A DNA stretch of 64,000 nt from Pseudomonas asturiensis (lineage in GTDB: Bacteria > Pseudomonadota > Gammaproteobacteria > Pseudomonadales > Pseudomonadaceae), in the NCBI RefSeq assembly GCF_900143095.1, contig NZ_FRDA01000002.1, positions 434,001 to 498,000 on the forward strand, read 5' to 3'. Below, one piece after another: positions 9,923-19,307 of the stretch. Every line of letters starts with the position of its first letter. Position 1 is the stretch's first letter. Under the pieces are notes generated by a model, which made no database searches, was not told the DNA's origin, and was given only the letters and a program-made list of their open reading frames with translations. A program made the translations under genes and the position numbers.

Positions 9923-10020
9923 TTTTTCGCAGGTTGCGTTGCAGGTGCGTCAGTCGGGCAGCTGCGCTGCCATGCTTTTTTGACGCGGTAGTGAGAACAC
10001 CGACGATTGCGACAAAGGAA

Positions 10021-10037
10021 CCCCGGCGTAGCCGGGG
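10021..10037. repeat. GC-rich hairpin of a dispersed intergenic repeat
   Basis: CCCCGGC, three bases, GCCGGGG: a perfect 7-base-pair stem. The sequence that follows to about 10113 resembles a repeat often found between genes in pseudomonads. No T-run follows on either strand, so it is unlikely to be a simple terminator. Confidence 0.45.
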
Positions 10038-10152
10038 CCGGAACCGGAGCTTGGGGTTTGCCTGTTTTGCCCCGTCAAAGTAGGTCGCCGAGGGGCGAAA
10101 AGGTGACTTAAGCCATGCGCCCGGCTAACTGAGTCCGCAATCTGTGCCATCT

Positions 10153-10198
10153 GTGACGCGGAGCGTCACGGGAGGCATGCCCACGCAAAGCGATGGGC
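10153..10198. repeat. REP-like double hairpin
   Basis: GTGACGC-GGA-GCGTCAC at 10153-10169 is a perfect hairpin. It is followed after GGGAGGCAT by an imperfect hairpin GCCCACGC...GATGGGC at 10179-10198. This two-hairpin layout is, to my recollection, a dispersed element of P. syringae genomes. The second arm has diverged. Confidence 0.55.
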
Positions 10199-10238
10199 AC
10201 GATCAGGGTTGACGCGATAAGCGCATGTCATACAGCGA

Positions 10239-12131
10239 TCAGATACGGAAACTGCCCACCAGTTGCTGCAGGCGCGCGGCCTGCTCTTCCAGCGAGTTGC
10301 AGGCTTCCAGGGTTTGACGCAGGTTGTCGACGCCCAGCTGGTTAAGGGTGTTGATGTGGGTGATGTCGACGTTGATCGATTCCACCACCGAGGTCTGCTC
10401 TTCTGTCGCGGCGGCGACCGACTGGTTCATGCCGTTGATTTCATCGATGCGGCGGGTGACGCTGCCCAGACGCTCGCCAGCGCGGTTGGCGATGCCCACG
10501 CTGTCTTCGCTCTGGCGCTGGCTTTCAGTCATGTTGGTCACCGCTTCACGGGCACCGACTTGCAGCTCTTCGATCATCTTCTGGACCTGTTGAGCCGAGT
10601 CCTGGGTCCGGTGTGCCAGGTTGCGCACCTCGTCAGCCACCACCGCGAAACCGCGACCGGCTTCACCGGCACGTGCTGCTTCGATGGCCGCGTTGAGCGC
10701 CAGCAGGTTGGTCTGCTGGGAAATGCTGGTGATTACCTCAAGGATCTGCCCGATGTTGGCTGTCTTGCCGTTCAGACTCTCGATGTTCACACACGACTCA
10801 CTGATCTTGCCAGACAGCTCGTTCATGGCCTTGATGGTCTGCTGCACGACGGCCTGACCGTCGCCAGCCAGTTCGCTGGCATCACTGGACTGCTGCGACG
10901 TGCGCGCTGCGTTCTGAGCAATTTCCTGCGCGGCGGCCCCCAGCTCGTTGATCGCGGCAGCCACGCTTTCAGTGCGATTGGCCTGCTGATCGGAGTTGCT
11001 CATCGAGGCATTGGACACCTTGACCACTTGTGTCGCGACCGCGCCCAGTTGAGCGGCGGTCGAGGCGACTTCACGAATGGAGGTATGGATACGCTCGACA
11101 AAGTGATTGAAGGACTGGGCCAGCGCGCCGAATTCATCCTGGGAAGTAATCGCCAGGCGTTTGGTCAGGTCGCCCTCGCCATCGGCAATGTCACGCATCG
11201 CACGCCCCATCTGGTGCAGCGGCTGCATCAGCACGCGGATCAACAGACCCAGCAGCAGAATGATCACGACCACCACGACCACCATTGCCGTGATGGCCGA
11301 GGCGCGGAACTCGCTGAGCATCGAATAGGCAGCGTCCTGTTCCAGCACCAGCGCCACATACCAGTTGGCGGTCGAGACGCCCTGCACCGGGGTGAACGAG
11401 ATGATTTCAGGCGTGTTCCCTGAATCGATTTCCGTCACGCCGGTGGCAATCTTTGGCGTGTTGTTGGGGTAGGCTTCGCTGATGTTCTTCAGCACCAGCT
11501 TGCTGTCCGGGTGCACCAGAATCTTGCCTTCGGCGCTGACCAGAAACGCATACCCGTGGCCGCCGAAGTTCAGCGAGTTGATAATCTTGCTGACGCTGTC
11601 CAGCGCAATGTCAGCGCCCGCCACGCCGGCCAACTGATTCTGGATCTTGACCGGGGTCGCTACCGTCATCACCAGCTTGCCGGATGAGGCTGCAATGTAG
11701 GGTTCTGTGACGATGGTGCCTGACGCATTTTGCGCCGCCTTGTACCAGCCACGGGCGCGTGGATCGTAGTCAGCCGGTCGAGTGGCCGAAGGGTTGGAGA
11801 GCATCACGCCTTCGGTGGTGCCGAAATAGCCGAGCTGAAAGTTATCGCTGTAGACCGAGAGACCCACGGCGCGCTGCAACTGCGGCAGCGCCTTGCCGTC
11901 GATAGCGATCTGCTGCGACATCGATTGCAGCAACTGAATACGGCTTTCCAGCCAGGTCTGGATGTTTTGCGTGGTCAGCGTACCCAGTTGTTGCAGCTCG
12001 GACTGAACACTGGATTTCAGCGACTGACGTTGTCGATAGTCATTGACGACAATGAACACACTGAACGCGACAATCACTATCAGGGCAGCGGCCAACAGAA
12101 TTTTCTTGCTGAAACCCAGGCTTTTCATCAT
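10239..12131 (-). CDS. Methyl-accepting chemotaxis protein, dCache amino-acid type
   Basis: A 630-residue transmembrane chemoreceptor: first helix at about residues 12-32, periplasmic dCache_1 domain, second helix near 285-305, HAMP, then the signalling domain with hairpin [19 protein letters not shown]. In the sensor Y122, R127, W129, Y130 and D174 reproduce the amino-acid-binding motif of PctA (Y121, R126, W128, Y129, D173), so an amino-acid or related amine ligand is predicted. The frame opens at GTG 12146. I start at ATG 12131, which has GGAAG upstream. It is a lone gene after the phn operon. Confidence 0.93.
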   Translation of the reverse strand: MMKSLGFSKKILLAAALIVIVAFSVFIVVNDYRQRQSLKSSVQSELQQLGTLTTQNIQTWLESRIQLLQSMSQQIAIDGKALPQLQRAVGLSVYSDNFQLGYFGTTEGVMLSNPSATRPADYDPRARGWYKAAQNASGTIVTEPYIAASSGKLVMTVATPVKIQNQLAGVAGADIALDSVSKIINSLNFGGHGYAFLVSAEGKILVHPDSKLVLKNISEAYPNNTPKIATGVTEIDSGNTPEIISFTPVQGVSTANWYVALVLEQDAAYSMLSEFRASAITAMVVVVVVIILLLGLLIRVLMQPLHQMGRAMRDIADGEGDLTKRLAITSQDEFGALAQSFNHFVERIHTSIREVASTAAQLGAVATQVVKVSNASMSNSDQQANRTESVAAAINELGAAAQEIAQNAARTSQQSSDASELAGDGQAVVQQTIKAMNELSGKISESCVNIESLNGKTANIGQILEVITSISQQTNLLALNAAIEAARAGEAGRGFAVVADEVRNLAHRTQDSAQQVQKMIEELQVGAREAVTNMTESQRQSEDSVGIANRAGERLGSVTRRIDEINGMNQSVAAATEEQTSVVESINVDITHINTLNQLGVDNLRQTLEACNSLEEQAARLQQLVGSFRI

Positions 12132-12394
12132 AGCGAGCACTTCCACGGCATAAACAATTGGGACGATGCAGGGATCGTCAGTCGGAACTCAAACGGTGCC
12201 GCTGTTCGGGGGGTTTCGAACAAGGTCGGAATGTTTCGAACAGACCCCAAGTGGTGTATCGGCCGAGCATGAGGAGTCTTTTATTTTTATTTTTGCCGCG
12301 TGAGAAACGCTTCCCACAAACGACAGCAAAACGTGCAGGGCGCGAAAAACTGGCTATGGTCAACTCATCCCGTCGTCCAGAGGATGGTCCCGCC

Positions 12395-13222
12395 ATGATG
12401 AGTATTGAAAAGCTGTTTGACGATTTGCACAGTCTGCCGAGCATTCCCAAAGTGGCTCAGGACTTGATGCTTCAGTTCGACAACCCCTCCTCCAACCTGG
12501 AAAGTATCGCCCGCAACATCGAGAAGGACCCGGTGATCGCCGCCAAGGTCCTGCGCCTGGCCAACTCGGCAAGATTCCGGGGTTCTCGGGAATCGTCGAG
12601 CATCGAGGATGCTGCCATGCGCCTGGGTTTCAATACCTTGCGCACGCTGGTAATGGCGTCGGCAGTGACGGGCGCGTTCAAGGCCGGTCCCAGCTTTGAC
12701 CTCAAGGCGTTCTGGCTGAAGAGCTTTCAGGTCGCGGGAATCTGCCGGATGCTCGCCAAACAGACCGGCGTAGATGCGGAGATCGCCTTCACCTGTGGGG
12801 TGATGCACAACATCGGCGAGTTATTGATCCAGACCGGCGCACCGGACGTTGCCGAACGCCTGAACAGCGCAACGAAAGCCGGCACTGCGGGACGCGCGGC
12901 CAATGAGACCGTGCAACTGGGTTTCGGCTATCCGGAAGTGGGCACTGAACTGGCCCGTCGCTGGCACTTGCCCAAGCCCATTCAGGAGGCTATCGCGTAC
13001 CAGGCCAAGCCCATGCAGGCGCCCGACAACGCCGCGTTGCCGAGGATCATCGCCCAGGCCATCGTGATTTCCGACGCTCTGGAAGCCCACGACGGTGCAA
13101 CGCCGCAAGCGCAGAAGGCGTCCGACGGGCCGATCATGGAAGGCATCGACCTGGACACCCTGTTCGCCGGTCTGCCAGCGGTGCTGGAGGCCGACAAGGC
13201 GTTTGCGCAGCTGTTGAGTTGA
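12395..13222 (+). CDS. HDOD-domain protein
   Basis: About 275 residues, almost all one HDOD domain, a catalytically degenerate HD-type fold found in signalling proteins of many proteobacteria. The segment IEKLFDDLHSLPSIPKV and the following helices are typical; there is no attached receiver or EAL domain. Function is unknown, though HDOD proteins often link to motility or c-di-GMP signalling. The frame is open from 12158, and the ATG at 12356 is an alternative start. I chose 12395 because GAGG precedes it and homology begins there. It is divergent from the chemoreceptor. Confidence 0.82.
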   Translation: MMSIEKLFDDLHSLPSIPKVAQDLMLQFDNPSSNLESIARNIEKDPVIAAKVLRLANSARFRGSRESSSIEDAAMRLGFNTLRTLVMASAVTGAFKAGPSFDLKAFWLKSFQVAGICRMLAKQTGVDAEIAFTCGVMHNIGELLIQTGAPDVAERLNSATKAGTAGRAANETVQLGFGYPEVGTELARRWHLPKPIQEAIAYQAKPMQAPDNAALPRIIAQAIVISDALEAHDGATPQAQKASDGPIMEGIDLDTLFAGLPAVLEADKAFAQLLS

Positions 13223-13273
13223 GTCAAAGACTCGGGATGTTTGATTGATACCTCCCGAATGAATGTCCCATCC

Positions 13274-13339
13274 TCTTCGCGAGCAAGCTCGCTCCCACTT
13301 GGGTTGAATTTCAAGTGGGAGCGAGCTTGCTCGCGAAGA
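13274..13339. repeat. REP doublet with perfect 28-base arms
   Basis: Arms at 13274-13301 and 13312-13339 are exact reverse complements with a ten-base loop. The core GGGAGCGAGCTTGCTCGCGA is the classic Pseudomonas REP sequence. It lies between two convergent genes and may serve as a bidirectional terminator or RNA-stability element. The same core recurs at 53151-53173. Confidence 0.85.
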
Positions 13340-13380
13340 CTGACTGGCAGCGGCGAAGTATTTCCGCGCCAGAGACATGC

Positions 13381-14379
13381 CTATTCAAGCGCCTCGACCA
13401 GCGCCTTGTTGAAACCAGCGGGATCTTCCATCTGCGGGGCATGGCCCATGCCCTTGAATTCCACCAGCCTGGCACCTGGAATCATCTCGGTGACTTGCTT
13501 GCCCAACACCTTGTAGTTGCCGATTTTCGCCTTCACGTCCGGCGGCGCGATGTCGCTGCCGATGGCAGTGGTGTCGGCGTCACCGATCATCAGCACCGTC
13601 GGGACCTGCAGTTTCGCGAACTCATAGAACACCGGCTGGGTGAAGATCATGTCGTAGATCAGCGCGGAGTTCCAGGCAACCGCTTTCTGGCCAGGCCCCT
13701 TGTTAAGGCCTGCGAGCATGTCGACCCACTTGTCGTACTCAGGCTTCCAGCGCCCGTCGTAATAGGTTTTCTGTTCATAAGCACGAATGCCCTCAGCAGT
13801 GGTTTTCAGCTCGCGCTCATACCACTGATCCACGGTGCGATAAGGCACCCCGAGCGCCTTCCAGTCTTCCAGTCCGATGGGGTTGACCATCACCAGCTTC
13901 TCGGTCTGCCCGGGATACATCAGCGCGTACCGCGTGGCCAGCATGCCGCCGGTGGAGTGGCCGACGACGGAAACCTTGTCGATGCCGAGCTTCTCCAGCA
14001 GCGCATGGGTGTTCATTGACAGCTGCTGAAAGCTGTATTGGTAGTAGGCCGGTTTGGTGGACGTGCAAAAGCCAACCTGATCAGGTGCAATCACGCGATA
14101 ACCGGACGCGCTGAGGCCCTTGATGGTGTCTTCCCAAGTGGCGGCACAGAAATTCTTGCCATGCATCAGCACGGCGGTACGGCCATTGGCCTTGCCGGTG
14201 GGCGCGACGTCCATGTAGCCCATTTGCAGCGCTTGGCCCTGGGACTGGAAGTCGAACGTCTTGAGGGTGTGGGGGTAGGTGAAACCTTCCAGTTGCTGAC
14301 CATAACTGGGTGTCTCAGCCAGCGCCACGCCGGGCAGCGTCATCGATATCAACAGACCGGCAATCGTTGCAGCCCGCAT
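13381..14379 (-). CDS. Secreted alpha/beta hydrolase
   Basis: A 332-residue alpha/beta-hydrolase with a signal peptide (MRAATIAGLLISMTLPGVALA, then ETP), so probably periplasmic or secreted. The oxyanion region HGKNF, the nucleophile elbow VGHSTGGM and the late histidine in GMGHAPQ give a full catalytic triad set. The start at 14379 has a strong AGGAGG; the frame extends to 14466. The substrate is unknown. It is divergent from a LysR regulator, which may control it. The REP doublet lies just past its stop. Confidence 0.85.
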   Translation of the reverse strand: MRAATIAGLLISMTLPGVALAETPSYGQQLEGFTYPHTLKTFDFQSQGQALQMGYMDVAPTGKANGRTAVLMHGKNFCAATWEDTIKGLSASGYRVIAPDQVGFCTSTKPAYYQYSFQQLSMNTHALLEKLGIDKVSVVGHSTGGMLATRYALMYPGQTEKLVMVNPIGLEDWKALGVPYRTVDQWYERELKTTAEGIRAYEQKTYYDGRWKPEYDKWVDMLAGLNKGPGQKAVAWNSALIYDMIFTQPVFYEFAKLQVPTVLMIGDADTTAIGSDIAPPDVKAKIGNYKVLGKQVTEMIPGARLVEFKGMGHAPQMEDPAGFNKALVEALE

Positions 14380-14619
14380 AGGGGCACCTCCTGTGGGTGT
14401 GGGACGGTGATGGCGAAACCCTTCTCGCAACAGGTTCCAGACCCGCAAGTAGACCTCAGATCCCACGACAGATTCGCTCTTTTCCTACCGACAGAAACGT
14501 AAGGAGACGTGTCTGGACAGCAAGGTAAAACGCTGGACGCCCGCTACGGGGCTTCCCTAGACTGAGCCAACCTTTTGTAGGCGCCATCCGGGTGACATGT
14601 CTGATGCCAAGGAACCACC

Positions 14620-15549
14620 ATGAATCGCAATGAATTGCGCAAGGCCGATATCAACTTGATGGTGGTCTTCGAGACCTTGATGCAGGAGCGCAATGTGACC
14701 CGCGCGGCGGAAAAGCTGTTCCTCGGCCAGCCGACGATCAGCGCAGCGCTGAACCGCCTGCGCAGCCTGCTCAACGATCCACTGTTTATACGCGTGGGTC
14801 ATCGCATGGAACCGACTGCCCGCGCCCACGAGATCCTCAAACACCTCACGCCTGCACTCGACGCGATGTCCACAGCGCTGAGCCTGACCACCGACTTCGA
14901 TCCCTCGGTGAGCAAGATGACCTTTCGCATCGGTCTGTCAGATGACGTGGAGTTCGGCCTGCTGCCCGCCATGCTCAAGGCGATTCGCAAGGAAGCACCA
15001 GGCGTGGTGATCGTGGTCAAGCACGTCGATTACCTGAATATTTCCGAAGTGCTCATGTCCGGTGATATCACCGTGGGTGTCTGCCTGACGCGTGAGTTGC
15101 CCGCCAACGCCAAGCGCAAGCTGCTGCGCAACGTTCAGCCGCGCCTGGTCAGGGCCGACAAGCCTTCAGGGCCGATGTCGCTGGATGAGTATTGCTCGAG
15201 GCCGCATGTGGTGGTGTCGCACGTGGCCAGCGTGAGCAGTTTCGCCGATGAGTGGCTGACCGCACTGGGACGCAAGCGTCATGTGGTGTTATCGGTGCCG
15301 CAGTTCACCACGCTGCCTGCGCTGATGGCGGGCACCGATCTGATCTCGGGGCTTTCTGATTATGCAGCGAGTGCCATGAGTGCGCTGGGGTTGGTGTACG
15401 ACGAACCGCTGCCCTTCCCCACACCGGGGCTGGACTTGTCGATGACATGGCTGAGCGTAATGGACAACGACCCTGCAGAACGCTGGTTGCGCAGCAGGAT
15501 CGAGGAGTTCATGGGCGAGCGCCAGGAGGCACCCGCCCTGGCCGGCTGA
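14620..15549 (+). CDS. LysR-family transcriptional regulator
   Basis: A 309-residue LysR protein: the N-terminal helix-turn-helix covers roughly residues 8-67 (NVTRAAEKLFLGQPTISAAL), followed by a substrate-binding domain. The N-terminus RKADINLMVVFETLM places it near the NodD/LeuO-like branch. The hydrolase gene starts 240 bases away on the other strand, so it is the likely target. The stop codon (15547-15549) directly abuts the stop of pstB on the other strand with no spacer. Confidence 0.9.
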   Translation: MNRNELRKADINLMVVFETLMQERNVTRAAEKLFLGQPTISAALNRLRSLLNDPLFIRVGHRMEPTARAHEILKHLTPALDAMSTALSLTTDFDPSVSKMTFRIGLSDDVEFGLLPAMLKAIRKEAPGVVIVVKHVDYLNISEVLMSGDITVGVCLTRELPANAKRKLLRNVQPRLVRADKPSGPMSLDEYCSRPHVVVSHVASVSSFADEWLTALGRKRHVVLSVPQFTTLPALMAGTDLISGLSDYAASAMSALGLVYDEPLPFPTPGLDLSMTWLSVMDNDPAERWLRSRIEEFMGERQEAPALAG

Positions 15550-16329
15550 TCAGCCGAAACGACCGGTGATGTAGTCTTCGGTCTGGGTCTTGGAAGGCTT
15601 GGTGAAGATGGTGTCGGTGTCGCCGTGTTCGATCAGTTCACCCATGAACATGAACGCGGTGTAGTCCGAGCAGCGTGCAGCCTGCTGCATGTTGTGGGTC
15701 ACGATGATCACGGTGAACTGCTCTTTGAGCTCGGTGATCAACTGCTCGATACGACCGGTGGAAATCGGATCAAGAGCGGAAGTCGGCTCATCCAGCAGCA
15801 ATACCTGAGGACGCAACGCGATGGTACGCGCAATGCACAGACGCTGCTGCTGACCACCGGACAGACCGGTTGCGCTCTGCTTGAGCTTGTCCTTCACCTC
15901 ATCCCACAGGGCTGCGCCACGCAGTGCCTGCTCGACGCGATCTTCCATTTCACGACGCGACAGTTTTTCGTGGTGCTTGATGGCGTAGGCGATGTTGTCA
16001 TAGATGGACATCGGAAACGGCACCGGCTTCTGGAACACCATGCCCACGTGGCTGCGCAGACGGTTCATCGAATAGCCCGGCGCCAGGATGTTTTCGCCAT
16101 TGAGCAGCACTTCGCCGCGCGCTTCCTGTTTCGGGTACATCGCATAAATACGGTTGAACACGCGCAGCAGGGTCGACTTCCCGCAACCCGACGGGCCGAT
16201 GATCGCAGTGATGCGCTTCTCGGGGATGGTCATGTCGATGGACTTCAGCGACTTCTGGTTGTTGTAGAAAAACTCCAGACCGCGCACTTGAATCTTGGTC
16301 TTTTCGTTGGCCAGGGAAAGGTTGTTCAT
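15550..16329 (-). CDS. pstB: Phosphate ABC transporter ATPase PstB
   Basis: A 259-residue ATPase that energises high-affinity phosphate import through PstCA. Motifs are Walker [10 protein letters not shown], signature [13 protein letters not shown] and Walker [13 protein letters not shown]; the PstB-type ending EDYITGRFG is present. The start shares one base with the pstA stop. No phoU follows: the next base after its stop belongs to the convergent LysR gene. The set therefore looks like a second, phoU-less pst copy. Confidence 0.96.
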   Translation of the reverse strand: MNNLSLANEKTKIQVRGLEFFYNNQKSLKSIDMTIPEKRITAIIGPSGCGKSTLLRVFNRIYAMYPKQEARGEVLLNGENILAPGYSMNRLRSHVGMVFQKPVPFPMSIYDNIAYAIKHHEKLSRREMEDRVEQALRGAALWDEVKDKLKQSATGLSGGQQQRLCIARTIALRPQVLLLDEPTSALDPISTGRIEQLITELKEQFTVIIVTHNMQQAARCSDYTAFMFMGELIEHGDTDTIFTKPSKTQTEDYITGRFG

Positions 16330-17213
16330 CAGGACGCCCTATTGCGCAGAAGAATTAAGCGAGAAAGCAGACTCAGTATCAGTACGAACAGCGTCATGAC
16401 CAGCGCACCGGCCCAAGCCAGGGAGTGCCAATCGTCGAACGGGCTCATTGCGTACTGGAACACCACCACCGGAACACTGGCGATTGGCTTGAGCAGATCG
16501 CTGCTCCAGAACTGGTTGCCGAATGCGGTGAACAGCAGCGGCGCGGTTTCGCCGGTGATACGTGCCAGTGCCAGCAACACACCCGTCACGACACCCGCCT
16601 TGGCGGCGCGCAGCACGATCTGCAGAGTCAGTTTCCACTGTGGAACACCCAGCGCCAGCGCAGCTTCACGCATGGTCGAAGGTTGCAGTTGCATCATTTC
16701 GTCGGTGGTACGTACCACCACCGGAATCACCAGCAGCGCCAGCGCCAATGCACCGGCAAGGGCGGAAAAGCCCACCTGGTGACCGGTCATCGCGTTAAGC
16801 GGCAATACCACGACTGTGTAGACGAACAGGCCCAACACGATGGAAGGCGCGGACAACAGAATGTCGTTGATGAAACGCACCGCGTTGCCCAGCTTGGTGT
16901 AACGCGCAAACTCGGCCAGCCAGATACCGGCCATCAGGCCGATGGGCGTGCCGATCAACAGACCGATGCCGGACATCAGCACGCTGCCGTAGAACGCGTT
17001 GGCCAGACCGCCTTCGGTGCCTGGCGGCGGCGTCATGCCAGTAAACAGCTGCAGATTGAGGGCATCGATACCTTTGATGATCGTGGTCAGCAGGATCCAG
17101 ACCAGCCACAACAGACCGAATGCCGTGGCGCCACAACTGAGCACCATGGCGATCTTGTTCTTGATATTGCGAACACGGTAAATGTGCTCGCTGCCTGTCA
17201 TGTCCTTACTCAT
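16329..17213 (-). CDS. pstA: Phosphate ABC transporter permease PstA
   Basis: A 294-residue inner-membrane permease with six predicted helices, the first at about residues 24-44. The EAA loop ([20 protein letters not shown]) that contacts PstB lies near residue 190. It pairs with PstC to form the phosphate channel. Start and stop overlap pstC and pstB by a few bases, so the three genes are translated as a block. Confidence 0.95.
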   Translation of the reverse strand: MSKDMTGSEHIYRVRNIKNKIAMVLSCGATAFGLLWLVWILLTTIIKGIDALNLQLFTGMTPPPGTEGGLANAFYGSVLMSGIGLLIGTPIGLMAGIWLAEFARYTKLGNAVRFINDILLSAPSIVLGLFVYTVVVLPLNAMTGHQVGFSALAGALALALLVIPVVVRTTDEMMQLQPSTMREAALALGVPQWKLTLQIVLRAAKAGVVTGVLLALARITGETAPLLFTAFGNQFWSSDLLKPIASVPVVVFQYAMSPFDDWHSLAWAGALVMTLFVLILSLLSRLILLRNRAS

Positions 17214-18205
17214 AACCCCTCCTTACGCGACAGACGCGACAGCATCAAGCGTGCAAGGGCCAGCACGATGAAGGTAACAACAAACAACAGGAAGCCCAGG
17301 GCGATCAATGCGGAACGGTGCAAGTCGGTGTAAGCCTCGTTGAACTCGTTGGCAATGACCGAGGCGATGGAGCTGCTTGGCATCATCAGCGACGCCGAGA
17401 ACTGGTGAGCGTTACCCAGCACAAAGGTCACCGCCATGGTTTCACCCAGCGCACGCCCCAGCCCGAGGAACACACCACCGACCACTGCCGAACGGGTATA
17501 AGGCAGCACGATGTCCCAGACCACTTCCCAGGTCGTGCCGCCCAACGCATAAGCCGACTCTTTGAGAGCGGTAGGCACGGTGCGGAAAACTTCCTGCATC
17601 ACCGAGGTGATAAACGGGGTGATCATGATCGCCAGCACGATACCGGCGGTCAGCATGCCGATACCCAATGGAGGGCCCTGGAACATCGGGCCAACGAGCG
17701 GCAGAGCGCCCAGGTTTTCAGTGATCCAGGGCGACAGGTGTTCGGCCATGAACGGCCCGAACACGAACAGCCCCCACATGCCGTAGATGATCGACGGAAT
17801 GCCTGCCAACAGCTCGATGGCCGAGGCAATGGGCATCCGCAACCATGGCGGCGCTACTTCTGTCAGGAAAATCGCAATGCCGAAACTCACCGGAACGGCG
17901 ATCAGCAAAGCCAGAAAAGAGGTCACCAGCGTGCCGTAGATCGGAACCAGTGCGCCGAATTTGCCGGCGTTCACGTCCCATTCGGTACTGGTCAGAAAGC
18001 CAAACCCGAATGTCTGGAATGCCAGACTGCCGCCCCAGAGGGTCGACAAGGCAATACAACCCAGCAAAGCAAGCACCAGCATGGCCGCGGCCTGCAATGA
18101 ACGCTTGAACCACAGGTCATGGCGGTGATCCCGTTTGGCGCGCTTCTCGCCTTCGGTCTCGACAGCTTTGACGGCAGCGGACAGGTATTGGGTGTTTTCA
18201 GTCAT
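17210..18205 (-). CDS. pstC: Phosphate ABC transporter permease PstC
   Basis: A 331-residue permease with an N-terminal cytoplasmic stretch, a first helix at about residues 34-55 and further helices typical of PstC. The conserved loop before the last helices contains LKESAYALGGTTWEVVWDIV. It follows pstS after an 82-base gap containing a strong hairpin, which probably lowers its expression relative to pstS. The pstA start overlaps its stop as ATGA. Confidence 0.95.
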   Translation of the reverse strand: MTENTQYLSAAVKAVETEGEKRAKRDHRHDLWFKRSLQAAAMLVLALLGCIALSTLWGGSLAFQTFGFGFLTSTEWDVNAGKFGALVPIYGTLVTSFLALLIAVPVSFGIAIFLTEVAPPWLRMPIASAIELLAGIPSIIYGMWGLFVFGPFMAEHLSPWITENLGALPLVGPMFQGPPLGIGMLTAGIVLAIMITPFITSVMQEVFRTVPTALKESAYALGGTTWEVVWDIVLPYTRSAVVGGVFLGLGRALGETMAVTFVLGNAHQFSASLMMPSSSIASVIANEFNEAYTDLHRSALIALGFLLFVVTFIVLALARLMLSRLSRKEGL

Positions 18206-18229
18206 GTTGAGTCCACTCGCAAGGAAAAG

Positions 18230-18268
18230 CCCCTGTCACCAGACCGATATCGCGGTCGGTGACAGGGG
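18230..18268 (-). terminator. Hairpin between pstS and pstC (partial terminator or processing site)
   Basis: CCCCTGTCACC and GGTGACAGGGG form an 11-base-pair stem, with an inner GACCG/CGGTC stem. In the direction of transcription it is followed by CTTTTCC. Such hairpins after a binding-protein gene commonly reduce read-through and stabilise the upstream message. Confidence 0.6.
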
Positions 18269-18287
18269 TCATACAGGCTTGAATCAC

Positions 18288-19307
18288 TTACTTGGTGAAT
18301 TCAGCTTTCCAGTAGTTTTCTACGCGATCGACCAGCGATTTCGGCAAGGCAACGTAGTCGAGCGACTCAGCTTGCTTCTGACCGTTTTCCAGGGACCACT
18401 TGAAGAAGTCGAAAGCAGCCGCGCTCTTCTCTGCGTTCTTGGCTTTCTTGTACATGATGATCCAGGTCGTGGCAGTGATCGGCCAGGCATCGTCGCCCGG
18501 AGCGTTGGTCATGATCAGGCCGAAGTCCTTGGCGTTTGCCCAGTCAGCAGTGTCGGCAGCTGCGGCGAACGACTTGGCAGTCGGTGCGATGAACTTGCCA
18601 GCAGCGTTCTTCAACTGGGTGTAGGACAGCTTGTTGGTTACAGCGTAGGAGTATTCAACGTAGCCGATCGAACCTTTGATCTGCTTCACGTACGCCGAAA
18701 CACCTTCGTTACCCTTGCCGCCCACGCCTGCTGGCCACTGCACGGTCGAACCGAACTTGAGCTTCTCGTTCCACTCCGAGCTGGCTTTGCTCAGGTAGTT
18801 GGTGAAGTTGTAGGTAGTGCCCGAACCGTCCGAACGGTGAACGACAGTGATCGCGGTCGCTGGCAGCGTTACGCCAGGGTTCAGCGCGACAATCGCCGGA
18901 TCGTTCCAGGTCTTGACGGTGCCCATGAAGATTTTGGCCAGGGTTTCGCCGTCGAGCTTCAGCTTGCCGCTGTCGATGCCTTCAACGTTGATGATCGGCA
19001 CGATACCGCCGATGACGCTAGGGAACTGACCCAGGCCGGCTTCCTTGAGGTCTTCAGCGGACATCGGGGCATCGGAAGCGCCGAAATCAACGGTCGCCGC
19101 CTTGATCTGGGCAATACCGCCGCCCGAACCGATCGACTGATAGTTGATGCGGTTGTCTGCAGTCTTGCTGTAGTCCTGGGACCATTTGGAAATGACCGGG
19201 AAGACGAAACTCGAACCAGCGCCGGTTACATCAGTCGCGTGGGCTACACCGCTCAGGCACAGCGAAGCGATCAGAAGCGACAAGCGTTTTTTAGTCAGCA
19301 GAATCAC
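18288..19307 (-). CDS. pstS: Phosphate-binding periplasmic protein PstS
   Basis: A 339-residue binding protein that captures phosphate for PstCAB. A signal peptide is evident (KKRLSLLIASLCLSGVAHA, then TDVTGAGSSF). The mature start and the SGGG-containing segment (YQSIGSGGGIAQIKAA) are PstS hallmarks for phosphate contacts. The start is GTG at 19307, with GAGGT eight bases upstream; no ATG fits. It is first in the pstSCAB operon. A weak Pho-box-like sequence lies upstream. Confidence 0.96.
   Translation of the reverse strand: MILLTKKRLSLLIASLCLSGVAHATDVTGAGSSFVFPVISKWSQDYSKTADNRINYQSIGSGGGIAQIKAATVDFGASDAPMSAEDLKEAGLGQFPSVIGGIVPIINVEGIDSGKLKLDGETLAKIFMGTVKTWNDPAIVALNPGVTLPATAITVVHRSDGSGTTYNFTNYLSKASSEWNEKLKFGSTVQWPAGVGGKGNEGVSAYVKQIKGSIGYVEYSYAVTNKLSYTQLKNAAGKFIAPTAKSFAAAADTADWANAKDFGLIMTNAPGDDAWPITATTWIIMYKKAKNAEKSAAAFDFFKWSLENGQKQAESLDYVALPKSLVDRVENYWKAEFTK

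Larger units (their letters stand above)
9813..10238. other. Intergenic region between phnC and the dCache chemoreceptor
   Basis: 426 bases upstream of phnC and downstream of the chemoreceptor gene. The right half is filled with inverted repeats of a kind scattered through P. syringae genomes: a GC-rich hairpin at 10021-10037, a stretch resembling a common pseudomonad intergenic repeat, and the hairpin pair at 10153-10198. The left half carries the phnC promoter region. I see no gene. Confidence 0.6.

Noticed and set aside
12158..12394. N-terminal extension of the HDOD protein to 12158
   Set aside because: The extra 79 residues have no family similarity and include an Arg/Cys-rich stretch; the region is more likely the promoter shared with the divergent chemoreceptor gene.
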